16,331 nt of DNA from CAZHGD01 sp964531735. Its GTDB lineage: Bacteria; Armatimonadota; UBA10988. Numbering within the stretch: the stretch's first letter is position 1; each line of letters begins with the position of its first letter. The notes beneath the pieces are model-generated. The model saw only the letters and a program-made list of their open reading frames with translations, had not been told where the DNA came from and made no database searches. The position numbers were made by a program, and so were the translations under genes. This document shows positions 1 through 7,825 of the stretch, piece by piece. The stretch is taken from assembly GCA_964531735.1 (NCBI GenBank), contig CAZHGD010000164.1, positions 1 to 16,331 on the forward strand, read 5' to 3'.

Positions 1-507
1 GGCGCCGACGGCCGCACGCCGCAGCGCGGCGCCATGCGGCGCCACGTCGACGCCGCCCAGGCGCGCCTGGCCGAGGTGACCGGGCGGTTGGTCGACCTGT
101 CGAGCGGCCGCGCCGAGGCGCAGGTGGTCCGACCGCAAGGCGCGGCGGTGCCGGCGCCGGATCTGGTCGACGGCCATGGTGGCCGCTTCACCGAAGTGCC
201 GCACGACGGCGCGGTGGTGGTCATGCTCGAGCGCGAGATGGTCGTGCAGGCGGTGGCCTTCGCGCGCGACTGGTCCGGCCTGCGGGTCGACCGGCCGGTG
301 GTCGGCTACACGGTGAGCTGGTCACTGGACGGCCAGACCTGGCAGCCGCTGCTCGACCGCGCCAAGCAGCGCGCGGCGCCGGCGGGTCAGGTGGACCGCA
401 CACCCGACCAGCCAGCCCGGTTCGTGCGCCTGCAGGTGCGTGGGCAGTACGACCGCGGCCCGCTGCTGGAAACCGTCACCGTGTTCGGGCATGAGCTGAC
501 CAAGTAG
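1..507 (+). CDS. C-terminal part of a discoidin-like (F5/8 type C) domain protein, truncated at the window edge
   Basis: The reading frame is open from the first base, so the gene almost certainly starts upstream. The ATG at 34 is only the first internal methionine and has no convincing ribosome binding site. About 168 residues are visible. The first 40 or so are polar and probably helical. The rest reads as a beta-sandwich of the discoidin/F5/8C type: a segment with a 'YTVSWSLDGQTWQPL' pattern (residue-by-residue measurement language of this fold), then 'ARFVRLQVRGQY', then a closing strand 'LLETVTVFG'. Such domains bind sugars and usually sit at the C-terminus of secreted glycosidases (fucosidases, sialidases, GH2/GH20-type enzymes). 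The catalytic part, if any, lies outside the window. The gene has the same strand as the three genes that follow and is separated from them by 143 bp. The fold call is fairly safe; the enzyme class is unknown. Confidence 0.75.
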   Translation, partial: GADGRTPQRGAMRRHVDAAQARLAEVTGRLVDLSSGRAEAQVVRPQGAAVPAPDLVDGHGGRFTEVPHDGAVVVMLEREMVVQAVAFARDWSGLRVDRPVVGYTVSWSLDGQTWQPLLDRAKQRAAPAGQVDRTPDQPARFVRLQVRGQYDRGPLLETVTVFGHELTK

Positions 508-517
508 GCGCCGACCG

Positions 518-537
518 CGCCGGCCGCCTGGCCGGTG
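518..537 (+). terminator. GC hairpin after the discoidin-domain gene, possible terminator
   Basis: CCGGCC at 520-525 pairs with GGCCGG at 530-535 around a four-base GCCT loop. A G-T wobble (519/536) and a C-G pair (518/537) lengthen the stem to eight pairs. It begins 10 bases after the stop codon of the upstream gene. There is no T-tract behind it, so it is not a canonical intrinsic terminator, and short perfect stems arise often by chance in DNA this GC-rich. It could weaken read-through into the next gene or only stabilise the mRNA end. Confidence 0.3.
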
Positions 538-606
538 AACAGTGCCGGCAGCCGGCGGCGGTGACGCCGACGGCGCGCAGAGGAACCCGCCGGCCAGCCT
601 GGAAAC

Positions 607-638
607 CCGCGCTCAGGCGCGGTTGGCGCTGAGGAAGG
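607..638 (+). promoter_or_regulatory. Leader hairpin and ribosome binding site before the GH36-like gene
   Basis: CCGCGC (607-612) and GCGCGG (617-622) form a six-pair stem with a TCAG loop. Eight bases later comes the purine-rich GAGGAAGG at 631-638, which is the likely ribosome binding site for the ATG at 651 (spacing 12, a little long). The site supports the start choice. Whether the hairpin controls translation is unknown. I saw no convincing sigma-70 promoter in the 508-650 spacer, so the gene may be transcribed from upstream or from a promoter of an unrecognised type. Confidence 0.3.
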
Positions 639-650
639 GCGGGTGGCCGC

Positions 651-3600
651 ATGAGCGTCTTGACCCTCTGGCCGGCGGTGTTGGCGCTGGGCTTGGGCAC
701 CGGGTCGGCTGGGCGAGAGCCCACACCGGACGTGCGCGTCGGCGATGCCTTCGCGCGGACCGGGGCCGACCAGCAGAGCTGGACCCTCGGCACGCGCGCG
801 TTCCGCTGGCAACTGGCCTTCGGCGACGGGCAGTTGCGCCTGCTGAGCCACCGCAACCAGCTCACCTCGCCCGCCCGCGAGCTGGTGCCGCCGAACGCGC
901 CGGTGACCCCGTTCCTGGTGCGCGACCGCTCCGGCGAGGGCGGCTTTGCGGTGCAGACGCTGTGGTCGGCCTACCTGGCCCAGCGCGGCAGCGCCGACCC
1001 CGCGAGCGACCACCTGCGCGTGCCGGTGAAGCGCGGTGAGTTGCTCGGCTTCAGTGTGGGCGCCCACGGCGACTACACCTGTGATGAGACCGAATGGGTG
1101 GTCACCCTCGACTACGGCGACGGTGAGGTCCACGTCTCGTCGCAGGACACCGACTTGGCGCAAGGGCCGCGCTGGTCGTACTACCGGCGCCGTTGCGGCA
1201 CCGGCTGGCTGGAGCCGCTGGAGTCGGTCGAGCCACACGACTACGCCGGGCAGCAGGTGCGCATCGCCAGTGAGGCCAGTGGCTTCCGCGCGGCCGGCGG
1301 CTGCCCGCACATCGGCCCGACCAAGTGCCACCCGTCCAACGCCTGCGATGCCGTGCGCGTCTGGTGCGCGCCGCGCGACGGCACGGTCAGCATTCGCGGC
1401 ACCGCCCGGAACATTGCCGGCGGCAGTGTCGACCTGAGCGTGCTCAAGCTGACGCCGCGCCCAGCAGCCACCGTGGCCGACCCGGCGTGGCAACTAGAGC
1501 AGGGCAGCGTGCAGCGCGTGGCCGCCGGTGGACGACCGGCGGTGCAACTCACCGTCACGCTCCGCGCCAGCACGCTACGGGCCGTCTACCAGGCGCTGGT
1601 CTATCCCGGCACGGCCATCCTGCAGCAGTGGCTGGAGGTGGAGAACCTGACGGCCGAGCCCGTGACCGCCTTGGTGCGGCCGTTGAGCATGGCGATCGGC
1701 GGTGAGGGCACCTTCACCCACAGTTGGCTGGTCGGCGGCAACAGCAAGCCCGACCAGGGCCTGCTGCACCGCGCCACCGTGGGGCCGACCTATCATCAGG
1801 CGGTGGCCGGGCAGGCCACGCGCGAGTACGTGCCTTGGCTGGCGCTGCAACGCGACTGCACCGCGGCCGACGGCTGGTTCGCGGCGCTGGAGTACCTGGG
1901 TCCGTGGCGGTTGAGCGTGGATCGCGAGGCTGCCGGCCCGCTCGCCGTCAGCGCACAGGCGCCCGACCTGGAGTACCTGTCGCTGGCGCCGGGCGAGCGG
2001 CATCGCTTGCCAGCGGCCACGGTGGGTGTCTTCTGCGGCGACCTGGACGACATGTCGGCCCGGGTGTACGACTGGCAGTACGAGTACCTGTGGGACTACA
2101 CCAACCCGGACTACTTCGCCAAGCCGAAGTGGGCCGTGCCGTGGGTCTACTGCTCGCGCAACCTGCAGGAGCAGTTCGCCAGCCGCCTGGCGCAACTGGA
2201 CATGGACGCGGACCTGATGCGCGAGCTGGGCTTCGACATGCTCTGGGACGACGCCGGCTGGTCGAGCTACCCGGGCTGGCCCGAAGACAACTACGGCTCG
2301 GTCTTCCGCAACACCTACGAAGGGCCGGACTTCGCCCAGACGCTGCGCTACCTGCCGAAGCTGGATATGCGCTGGCTGCTGTGGTTCGCCGGCCGACCCA
2401 GCACCGGTGTGATGGACACCAAAGTCGGCTCCTGGGGCGACTTCGAGTGGCGCACCGACGGCGTCGACTTCCCCGGCCTGGCCTCCGACGAGCAGTGGCG
2501 CGAACGGATCCGCCACTTCCTGCAGGCCCATCCGCGCTGCTCGTTCCACACCTGCAGCGGCGGCAGTACCTACGCGCACACCTTCGACATTCAGCGCTAC
2601 GCCACCACCAACTACTTCGCCGACTTCGGCCGTGGGCCGCAGACCAACTGCTACTTCGCCTACCTCGACCCGCCGGACAAGTGGGTGGACATCATCGAGC
2701 CCTGGGGCACCGGCGGCAAGTACCGGCCCGAGACCGCGCGCCAGTTGCTGACCATGGTGCCGATGTGGGGCCTCTACGCCGCCGCGGCCGACCGCGAGCC
2801 GATCCGCCGGCTGATCGAGATCTACCACTACCTGCTGCGCGAAGGGGTGGCGGGCCGCTGGTCGTATGTGACGCACCCGGCGGTCACCGGCGATGAGGCC
2901 AGCTACTACTTCCAGCGCCTCAGTCACGACCGCACCCGGTCGTGCCTCATCCTCAAGCACCAGGCGCCCGGCCCGGTGACCGTGTGCCCGCGCGGCCTGC
3001 TGCCCGAGCACCGCTACGCCGTCGGCTACGACTCCACGCGCGAGACCACCGTCCGCACCGGCGCCGACCTGATGGCCAACGGGGTCCACCTGGCCCACCA
3101 GGCGCCCGGCGAGTTGATCTACCTCGGCCTGCCGCAGCGGCCGGGTGCCGGCGGCGAGGGCACACCGCCGCGCCCGCCCGGCCGCGTGTGCTGCCGCCGC
3201 GAGACCAACCTCGGCCACACCGGCGTGATGGTCTACTGGTCGCCCGGCCACGACGACCACTGGATCAGCGCCTACGAGGTGCGCCGCGACGGCGTGATCA
3301 TCGGCCGGGCGAGTACCGGCTGCGGCTACTTCGATCACGCCGCCGGCTGGTCGGTCACCGCCCGCTACGCGGTGCGGACCGTCAACGGCGCCGGACAGGT
3401 CAGCGGCTGGCAGGCCGCCGAACCGCTGCCGCCCGAGCCGTTGGTGGCCTCGGTGCTGGGCGGCCACTTCGCCGAGCGCGGCCGCGAGGGCTGGAGCGCC
3501 GAAACCTGTGCCGACGGCCGCACCTTCCAGCCGATGACCTGGGTGGCACCGGCCAAGACGCCGGCCGGCGATCTCGGCGGCACGCCGAATCAGCCCGGCG

Positions 3601-4934
3601 GCATCGAGGGTTACTGGTCAGCCGGTGCCGCGCGCGTCGGCCGCGGCTGGCAGCAGGGCTCGCCTGAAGCCGCCTGCGTTCGCTCCTGGACCGCGCCACA
3701 AGCCGGTCGCGTGCGCGTGGTCGGGCGGGCCATGAAGGAGTGGTACCGGCAAGGCCGCGGCGGGCCACTCCGCGTCCGCATTCTGCACGGCGCCGCGCCG
3801 GTCTGGCCCGCGGACGGCTGGGCCACGGTGGCCCCGCACGACCTGCTCGGCGCCACGCACGACTTCACCGTGCCGGTCGCCGCCGGTGATGCCCTGCGGT
3901 TCGTGCTGGACCGCTGCGCGTCACCCGAGGACGACCTGATCGCCTGGATGCCGCGACTCGAGTACGAAGCACCAGCGGTGGCCAGCGCCGGCACGGTCGT
4001 GCGCCTCCGCTGCGGTGCGCGCGAGCCCTACACCGACGCTTGTGGCAATGTCTGGTCGGCCGACCGCTACTACACCGGCGGCCGGGCGACCACCACCACC
4101 GCCACCATCGCGGGCACCCAACCCACGCTGCAGGACGCCGCGCTCTACCAGTCGGGGCGGCAGGGCCGTGACTTCGCCTACACCATACCGGTGGCGCCGG
4201 GCCTCTACAGTCTGCGGCTCAAGTTCGCCGAGCCGAAGTTCCAGTGGGCGCTGGAGCGCCCGTTCCACCTCGACGTCAACGGCCGCCGCCAACTGACCAA
4301 CTTCGACGTGGTCCAGGCGGCCGGCGGCCCACAGCGCGCGCTGGAGAAGGTCTTCCGCTACCTGGTGCCCGATGCCGACGGTCACTTGGTGCTACGCTTC
4401 CAAAGCGGCTGGGCGCCGGTGCCGCACTCGGACCTGGCGATGGTCCAGGCCATCGAGGTTGTGCCCGAACTGAAGCCGACCATCCGCCTCGACGTCGGCT
4501 CCGAGACGCCGTTGGTCGACTGGAACTCCTTTGTCTGGAGCGCCGACGCCCACTTCGCCGGCGGCCGGACCATCCGCACGAACCAGCCGGTCAGCCAGGC
4601 GTCGCCCACGCTCTATGACCAGGCGCTCTACCAGACCGCCCGCAGCGGACGGCAGTTGTGCTACCGCATCGCGGTGCCACCGGGCCTGTACACCGTGCAT
4701 CTGAAGTTCGCCGAACTGTGGGCCACGGTGCCCGGCCGGCGGCCGATGACCATCACGGTCAACGGGCGCGCGGTGCGCGAGGCCTGGGACCCGGCGACGG
4801 CGGCCGGGCAACTCGGCATGTCGGCCGACCTGCGCGTGGCGGACGTCACGCCGGACCACCAGCAGCAGATCGTGGTCGAGCTGCGGGCGGACGGCACGGA
4901 GGACGCCATTCTCCAGGCCATCGAGATCGAGTAG
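651..4934 (+). CDS. Secreted GH36-like (clan GH-D type) multidomain glycoside hydrolase with FnIII and two C-terminal malectin domains
   Basis: The protein has 1427 residues and starts at ATG 651 behind GAGGAAGG. A signal peptide covers roughly residues 1-22. Residues about 110-260 are a cysteine-rich module (C144, C182, C218, C226, C232, C239). Residues about 270-490 look like the beta-supersandwich of GH36 enzymes ('VYPGTAILQQWLEVEN'). A (beta/alpha)8 barrel spans about 491-790, with GFDMLWDDAGW at 527-537 matching the GH36 beta-1/2 'DDGW' signature, WLLWFAGRP near 576-583, and CSGGS at 635-639 matching the 'C(S/A)SGG' substrate loop. A fibronectin type III domain (about 845-925), a beta-sandwich (about 930-1110) and two malectin-like domains (about 1116-1274 and 1275-1427) follow. 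By analogy it would act on alpha-galactosides or related alpha-glycosides outside the cytoplasm. The canonical 'KWD' nucleophile is not visible, so D606 and D658 are only guesses for the catalytic pair, and specificity is open. It is probably the first gene of an operon with the next two genes. Confidence 0.75.
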   Translation: MSVLTLWPAVLALGLGTGSAGREPTPDVRVGDAFARTGADQQSWTLGTRAFRWQLAFGDGQLRLLSHRNQLTSPARELVPPNAPVTPFLVRDRSGEGGFAVQTLWSAYLAQRGSADPASDHLRVPVKRGELLGFSVGAHGDYTCDETEWVVTLDYGDGEVHVSSQDTDLAQGPRWSYYRRRCGTGWLEPLESVEPHDYAGQQVRIASEASGFRAAGGCPHIGPTKCHPSNACDAVRVWCAPRDGTVSIRGTARNIAGGSVDLSVLKLTPRPAATVADPAWQLEQGSVQRVAAGGRPAVQLTVTLRASTLRAVYQALVYPGTAILQQWLEVENLTAEPVTALVRPLSMAIGGEGTFTHSWLVGGNSKPDQGLLHRATVGPTYHQAVAGQATREYVPWLALQRDCTAADGWFAALEYLGPWRLSVDREAAGPLAVSAQAPDLEYLSLAPGERHRLPAATVGVFCGDLDDMSARVYDWQYEYLWDYTNPDYFAKPKWAVPWVYCSRNLQEQFASRLAQLDMDADLMRELGFDMLWDDAGWSSYPGWPEDNYGSVFRNTYEGPDFAQTLRYLPKLDMRWLLWFAGRPSTGVMDTKVGSWGDFEWRTDGVDFPGLASDEQWRERIRHFLQAHPRCSFHTCSGGSTYAHTFDIQRYATTNYFADFGRGPQTNCYFAYLDPPDKWVDIIEPWGTGGKYRPETARQLLTMVPMWGLYAAAADREPIRRLIEIYHYLLREGVAGRWSYVTHPAVTGDEASYYFQRLSHDRTRSCLILKHQAPGPVTVCPRGLLPEHRYAVGYDSTRETTVRTGADLMANGVHLAHQAPGELIYLGLPQRPGAGGEGTPPRPPGRVCCRRETNLGHTGVMVYWSPGHDDHWISAYEVRRDGVIIGRASTGCGYFDHAAGWSVTARYAVRTVNGAGQVSGWQAAEPLPPEPLVASVLGGHFAERGREGWSAETCADGRTFQPMTWVAPAKTPAGDLGGTPNQPGGIEGYWSAGAARVGRGWQQGSPEAACVRSWTAPQAGRVRVVGRAMKEWYRQGRGGPLRVRILHGAAPVWPADGWATVAPHDLLGATHDFTVPVAAGDALRFVLDRCASPEDDLIAWMPRLEYEAPAVASAGTVVRLRCGAREPYTDACGNVWSADRYYTGGRATTTTATIAGTQPTLQDAALYQSGRQGRDFAYTIPVAPGLYSLRLKFAEPKFQWALERPFHLDVNGRRQLTNFDVVQAAGGPQRALEKVFRYLVPDADGHLVLRFQSGWAPVPHSDLAMVQAIEVVPELKPTIRLDVGSETPLVDWNSFVWSADAHFAGGRTIRTNQPVSQASPTLYDQALYQTARSGRQLCYRIAVPPGLYTVHLKFAELWATVPGRRPMTITVNGRAVREAWDPATAAGQLGMSADLRVADVTPDHQQQIVVELRADGTEDAILQAIEIE
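3996..4931 (+). repeat. Tandem duplicated malectin-like domains inside the GH36-like gene
   Basis: Two units, about 3996-4472 and 4473-4931, encode domains that share the same spaced motifs: an N-terminal strand of the R-L-x-x-G type, 'VWSAD' followed by 'GGR', 'PTL-x-D-x-ALYQ', then 'PGLY' and 'LKFAE'. The second copy diverges mainly after the LKFAE strand. The unit is a malectin/di-glucose-binding type carbohydrate module. The similarity points to internal duplication rather than independent acquisition. Confidence 0.75.
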
Positions 4935-5009
4935 GAGCGGCACCGCGATCCTGGCCGGGGTCTGGAGGTCTCGCCGTCCGGCAGGCGAACGAGCCGCCGG
5001 AGACGTGCC

Positions 5010-7787
5010 ATGGCGGACGTACGTTGGCCGTTGCTCGCGGTGTGGTTGGCCACCATGGCCACGGCAGCCCCACGACTGGGCCCGGTGCAGGTGTCGGTGG
5101 CCGGCCAGCCCGCCGGGGCGCCGACCCTCGAGAGTGTCGGCACTTGTCTGGTGGCGCCGGCCGGCGGCCCGCAGGTCGCCTTCGGCCGCGGCGGCATCGA
5201 GACGGTCATCGCCTTGCGCCGCGGCGAGCAGATCGAGCTGAGCGCAGCGCTGGAGGGTCTCGACCAGCCGGTCAGCCTGGTGCTACCCGTGCGCGGTGGG
5301 CCCGGCCGCCTGACACTGTCCGTCGGCGGGCAAACTGTCGCCGCCACGCTGCCGGTCGAAGCCCTGCCGCAGCTCGACTTGGCCGCCGCGCCGGCGCCGG
5401 TCAAGGTGACCGTGACCTTCGCCGCGCCGGACAACGACGCCACGGTCCGCCTCGGCGCATGGGTGGTCGGTGGCGACCGGCTGCCCTGGCGGCCGGCACC
5501 CGCGCCGGCCGGCGTGCCGCCGAGCATGGTGGAGCCCCGCCCGGCGGTGATCGAGGCGTTGGTCGAATGGGACTGGCAGCTTCAGGACGGCATCGACACG
5601 CCACAGGGCCCGCGCACCTGGGCGCAGGCGACGGAGCTGACGCTGACGCGCGGCGCCGCCTTGGCCGCCGAGTTGGGCCGGCCGACCGCGCCGTGGGACG
5701 CGCTCCGCGCCCGCACCGCCGGGCTGGCGCCCGGCAGCCCCGTCTGGCCCGAACTGTGGCGGCAGAGCCACCAGCTCAAGCGCGAGCTGGCGCTGACCCG
5801 CCTGGACGGCCTCGGCCCGCTGGCCTTCGTCAAGCAGGTGCCGAGCATGTTCAGCCACCAGCTGACCCAGTACTACGGCAGTTGCGCGCGGCCCGGCGGC
5901 GGCCTGTTCGTCCTGAACCAGCCCGGCCGCACCTGGCAGACGCGGCAGTTGGCCGCCGACCTGCCGCTGGGCAGCACGCAGCATTTGGACGTCTCGTGGG
6001 ACGGGCGGCAGATCCTGTTCGCCTTCTGCCCCACCAACAGCACGCCGCGGGATCGCGAGTCGAACCTCGACCGCTGCTACCATCTCTACCGCATCGCGGC
6101 CGATGGCAGCGGCTTGCAGCAGTTGACCCGCGGCGCGTACGACGACTTCTCACCGCGCTGGCTGCCGGACGGGCAGATCGTGTTCATCTCCTCGCGGCGC
6201 GGCGGCTTCCACCGTTGCGGCCGCGGGCCCTGCGCGGTCTACACGCTGGCGCTCCTGGGCACCGACGGTGCCGCGCCGCGAGTCATCTCGTTCCACGAGA
6301 CCAACGAATGGGACCCGGCGGTCCTGCGCGACGGCCGCGTCGCCTACACGCGCTGGGACTACGTGGACCGCAACGCCGTCCACTACCAGCAGCTCTGGAC
6401 CACGCGCCCCGACGGCACCGGCGTGTCGATTCTCTATGGCAACAACACGCTCAATCCGGTCGGGGTCTGGGAAGCGCGGGCCGTGCCGGGCTCCGACCGC
6501 ATCATGGCCACCGCCGCGGCGCACCATGCCATGACGGCCGGCTCCATTGTGCTGGTCGACCCGCGCCAGGGCGTGGACGGACCCGCACCGCTGACGCGGC
6601 TGACACCCGACGTGCCGTTCCCCGAAGGCGAGACCCGCGTATCGAACGGCCAGGGCGGCGGCTGGGGCCCGAACGCGCCGCCGCCGTCGCTGCCGCCCGA
6701 CGCGCGGCGCTGGCCCGGCAGCACCTATCGCAGTCCGTGGCCGCTGTCCGAGCGCTGCTTCCTGGCCGCCTACAGCTATGACCCGCTGATCGGCGAGCCG
6801 AACGGCAATCCGCCGAACCAGTACGGCCTGTACCTGGTGGACGCCGCCGGCAACAAGGAGCTGATCTACCGCGACCTGAACCTGTCGAGCCTGTGGCCGA
6901 TGCCGTTGGCGCCGCGCGCGGTGCCGCCGGTGTTGCCCAGCCACCGCGACGAGCGGCTGGCCGCCGAGCGCGCCGGCACCTTCCTGCTCCAGGACGTGCG
7001 CCGCTCCTGGCCGGCGCTGCCCGATGTGGCCATCCGCAGTCTGCGCATCGTCCAGGTCTTGCCGAAGACCACGCCGCACGCCAATGATCCGCCGGTCGGC
7101 CTGGCCAACGCCTCACCCGGCAAGCAGGTGCTGGGCACGGTGCCGGTGGAGGCCGACGGCTCGGCCTACTTCCGCGCGCCGGCCAGTCTGCCACTGGCCT
7201 TCCAGGCGCTGGACGAGCAGGGCCGCGCGGTGCAGAACATGCGCAGCCTGGTCTACTTGCAGCCGGGCGAAACGGCGACCTGCATCGGCTGCCACGAACC
7301 GCGGACCACCGCGCCCGGCGCCACGCGCACGCTGGCCGGCCGCCGCGCGCCGTCGGTCATCAAACCGGGACCGGACGGCTCGCGCCCGCTGAGCTTCCAG
7401 CGCCTGGTGCAGCCGGTGCTCGACGCCAAGTGCGTGAGCTGTCACCGCGGACCCGAGGCCAAAGGCGGCGTCAGGCTGACCGCCGAGCCGCACGGCGCGT
7501 TCAGCGTGGCCTACAACACACTCGCGCCGCTGGTGCCGTTCTCGGCCTGGGGCCGGCCGCAGGGCAACTTTGAGCCCTTGGCGCCGCCGGACACCTTCGG
7601 CGCGCGCGCCTCGGCCTTCGCGCGCCGGCTGTTGGCCGGGCACCACGGGGTGGAGCTGACCGCCGCCGACCGCGAGCGGCTGTTCACCTGGATGGATGCC
7701 AACGCGCTGTTCTACGGCACCTTCGACCGCGCCGATCAGGCGCGGCAGCGGCGCGGCGAGGTGATCGCCGGGCCGGCGCTGGAGTAA
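5010..7787 (+). CDS. HzsA-like (hydrazine synthase alpha subunit-like) secreted beta-propeller protein with two c-type haem sites
   Basis: The protein has 925 residues. ATG 5010 is preceded by GGAGA at 4999-5003, and a signal peptide covers about residues 1-20, fitting periplasmic haem attachment. Residues about 21-175 form an unassigned beta-rich region. A helical stretch leads into 'FSHQLTQYYG' (about 280). A propeller with PD40/TolB-like strands runs from about 290 to 640 (DVSWDGRQILFA near 327, SPRWLPDGQIVF, DPAVLRDGRVAY), including HRCGRGPC at 401-408. The C-terminal domain (about 656-925) has CIGCH at 758-762 and CVSCH at 808-812, then the family-typical end 'WMDANALFYGTF' (894-905). 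This matches the HZS alpha middle-domain family plus a planctomycete-type cytochrome c end. Such homologues are numerous in organisms that do not do anammox, where their role is unknown; electron transfer or an oxidative step is likely. It lies 75 bp after the GH36-like gene and 38 bp before the DUF4838 gene. A true hydrazine synthase is unlikely here. Confidence 0.85.
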   Translation: MADVRWPLLAVWLATMATAAPRLGPVQVSVAGQPAGAPTLESVGTCLVAPAGGPQVAFGRGGIETVIALRRGEQIELSAALEGLDQPVSLVLPVRGGPGRLTLSVGGQTVAATLPVEALPQLDLAAAPAPVKVTVTFAAPDNDATVRLGAWVVGGDRLPWRPAPAPAGVPPSMVEPRPAVIEALVEWDWQLQDGIDTPQGPRTWAQATELTLTRGAALAAELGRPTAPWDALRARTAGLAPGSPVWPELWRQSHQLKRELALTRLDGLGPLAFVKQVPSMFSHQLTQYYGSCARPGGGLFVLNQPGRTWQTRQLAADLPLGSTQHLDVSWDGRQILFAFCPTNSTPRDRESNLDRCYHLYRIAADGSGLQQLTRGAYDDFSPRWLPDGQIVFISSRRGGFHRCGRGPCAVYTLALLGTDGAAPRVISFHETNEWDPAVLRDGRVAYTRWDYVDRNAVHYQQLWTTRPDGTGVSILYGNNTLNPVGVWEARAVPGSDRIMATAAAHHAMTAGSIVLVDPRQGVDGPAPLTRLTPDVPFPEGETRVSNGQGGGWGPNAPPPSLPPDARRWPGSTYRSPWPLSERCFLAAYSYDPLIGEPNGNPPNQYGLYLVDAAGNKELIYRDLNLSSLWPMPLAPRAVPPVLPSHRDERLAAERAGTFLLQDVRRSWPALPDVAIRSLRIVQVLPKTTPHANDPPVGLANASPGKQVLGTVPVEADGSAYFRAPASLPLAFQALDEQGRAVQNMRSLVYLQPGETATCIGCHEPRTTAPGATRTLAGRRAPSVIKPGPDGSRPLSFQRLVQPVLDAKCVSCHRGPEAKGGVRLTAEPHGAFSVAYNTLAPLVPFSAWGRPQGNFEPLAPPDTFGARASAFARRLLAGHHGVELTAADRERLFTWMDANALFYGTFDRADQARQRRGEVIAGPALE

Positions 7788-7825
7788 CGCCGCCGCACCA
7801 ACCATCGCGCACCGGGAGACTGGCC

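Noticed and set aside
1302..1367. Possible c-type haem site in the Cys-rich module of the GH36-like protein
   Set aside because: The cysteines are not spaced as CxxCH; only an isolated 'KCH' is present.
1575..3467. A 630-codon open frame on the - strand opposite the GH36-like gene
   Set aside because: Composition is typical of a GC shadow frame, and the opposite strand shows real domains over the same stretch.
4658..6781. A 707-codon open frame on the + strand that bridges the GH36-like and HzsA-like genes
   Set aside because: It overlaps both genes in another frame and translates into Arg/Ala/Gly-rich sequence without any fold signature.
5010..7787. Annotation as a true hydrazine synthase subunit of an anammox bacterium
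   Set aside because: No beta or gamma subunit genes, no nitrogen genes, a carbohydrate-active context, and a threonine where I recall the ligand tyrosine.
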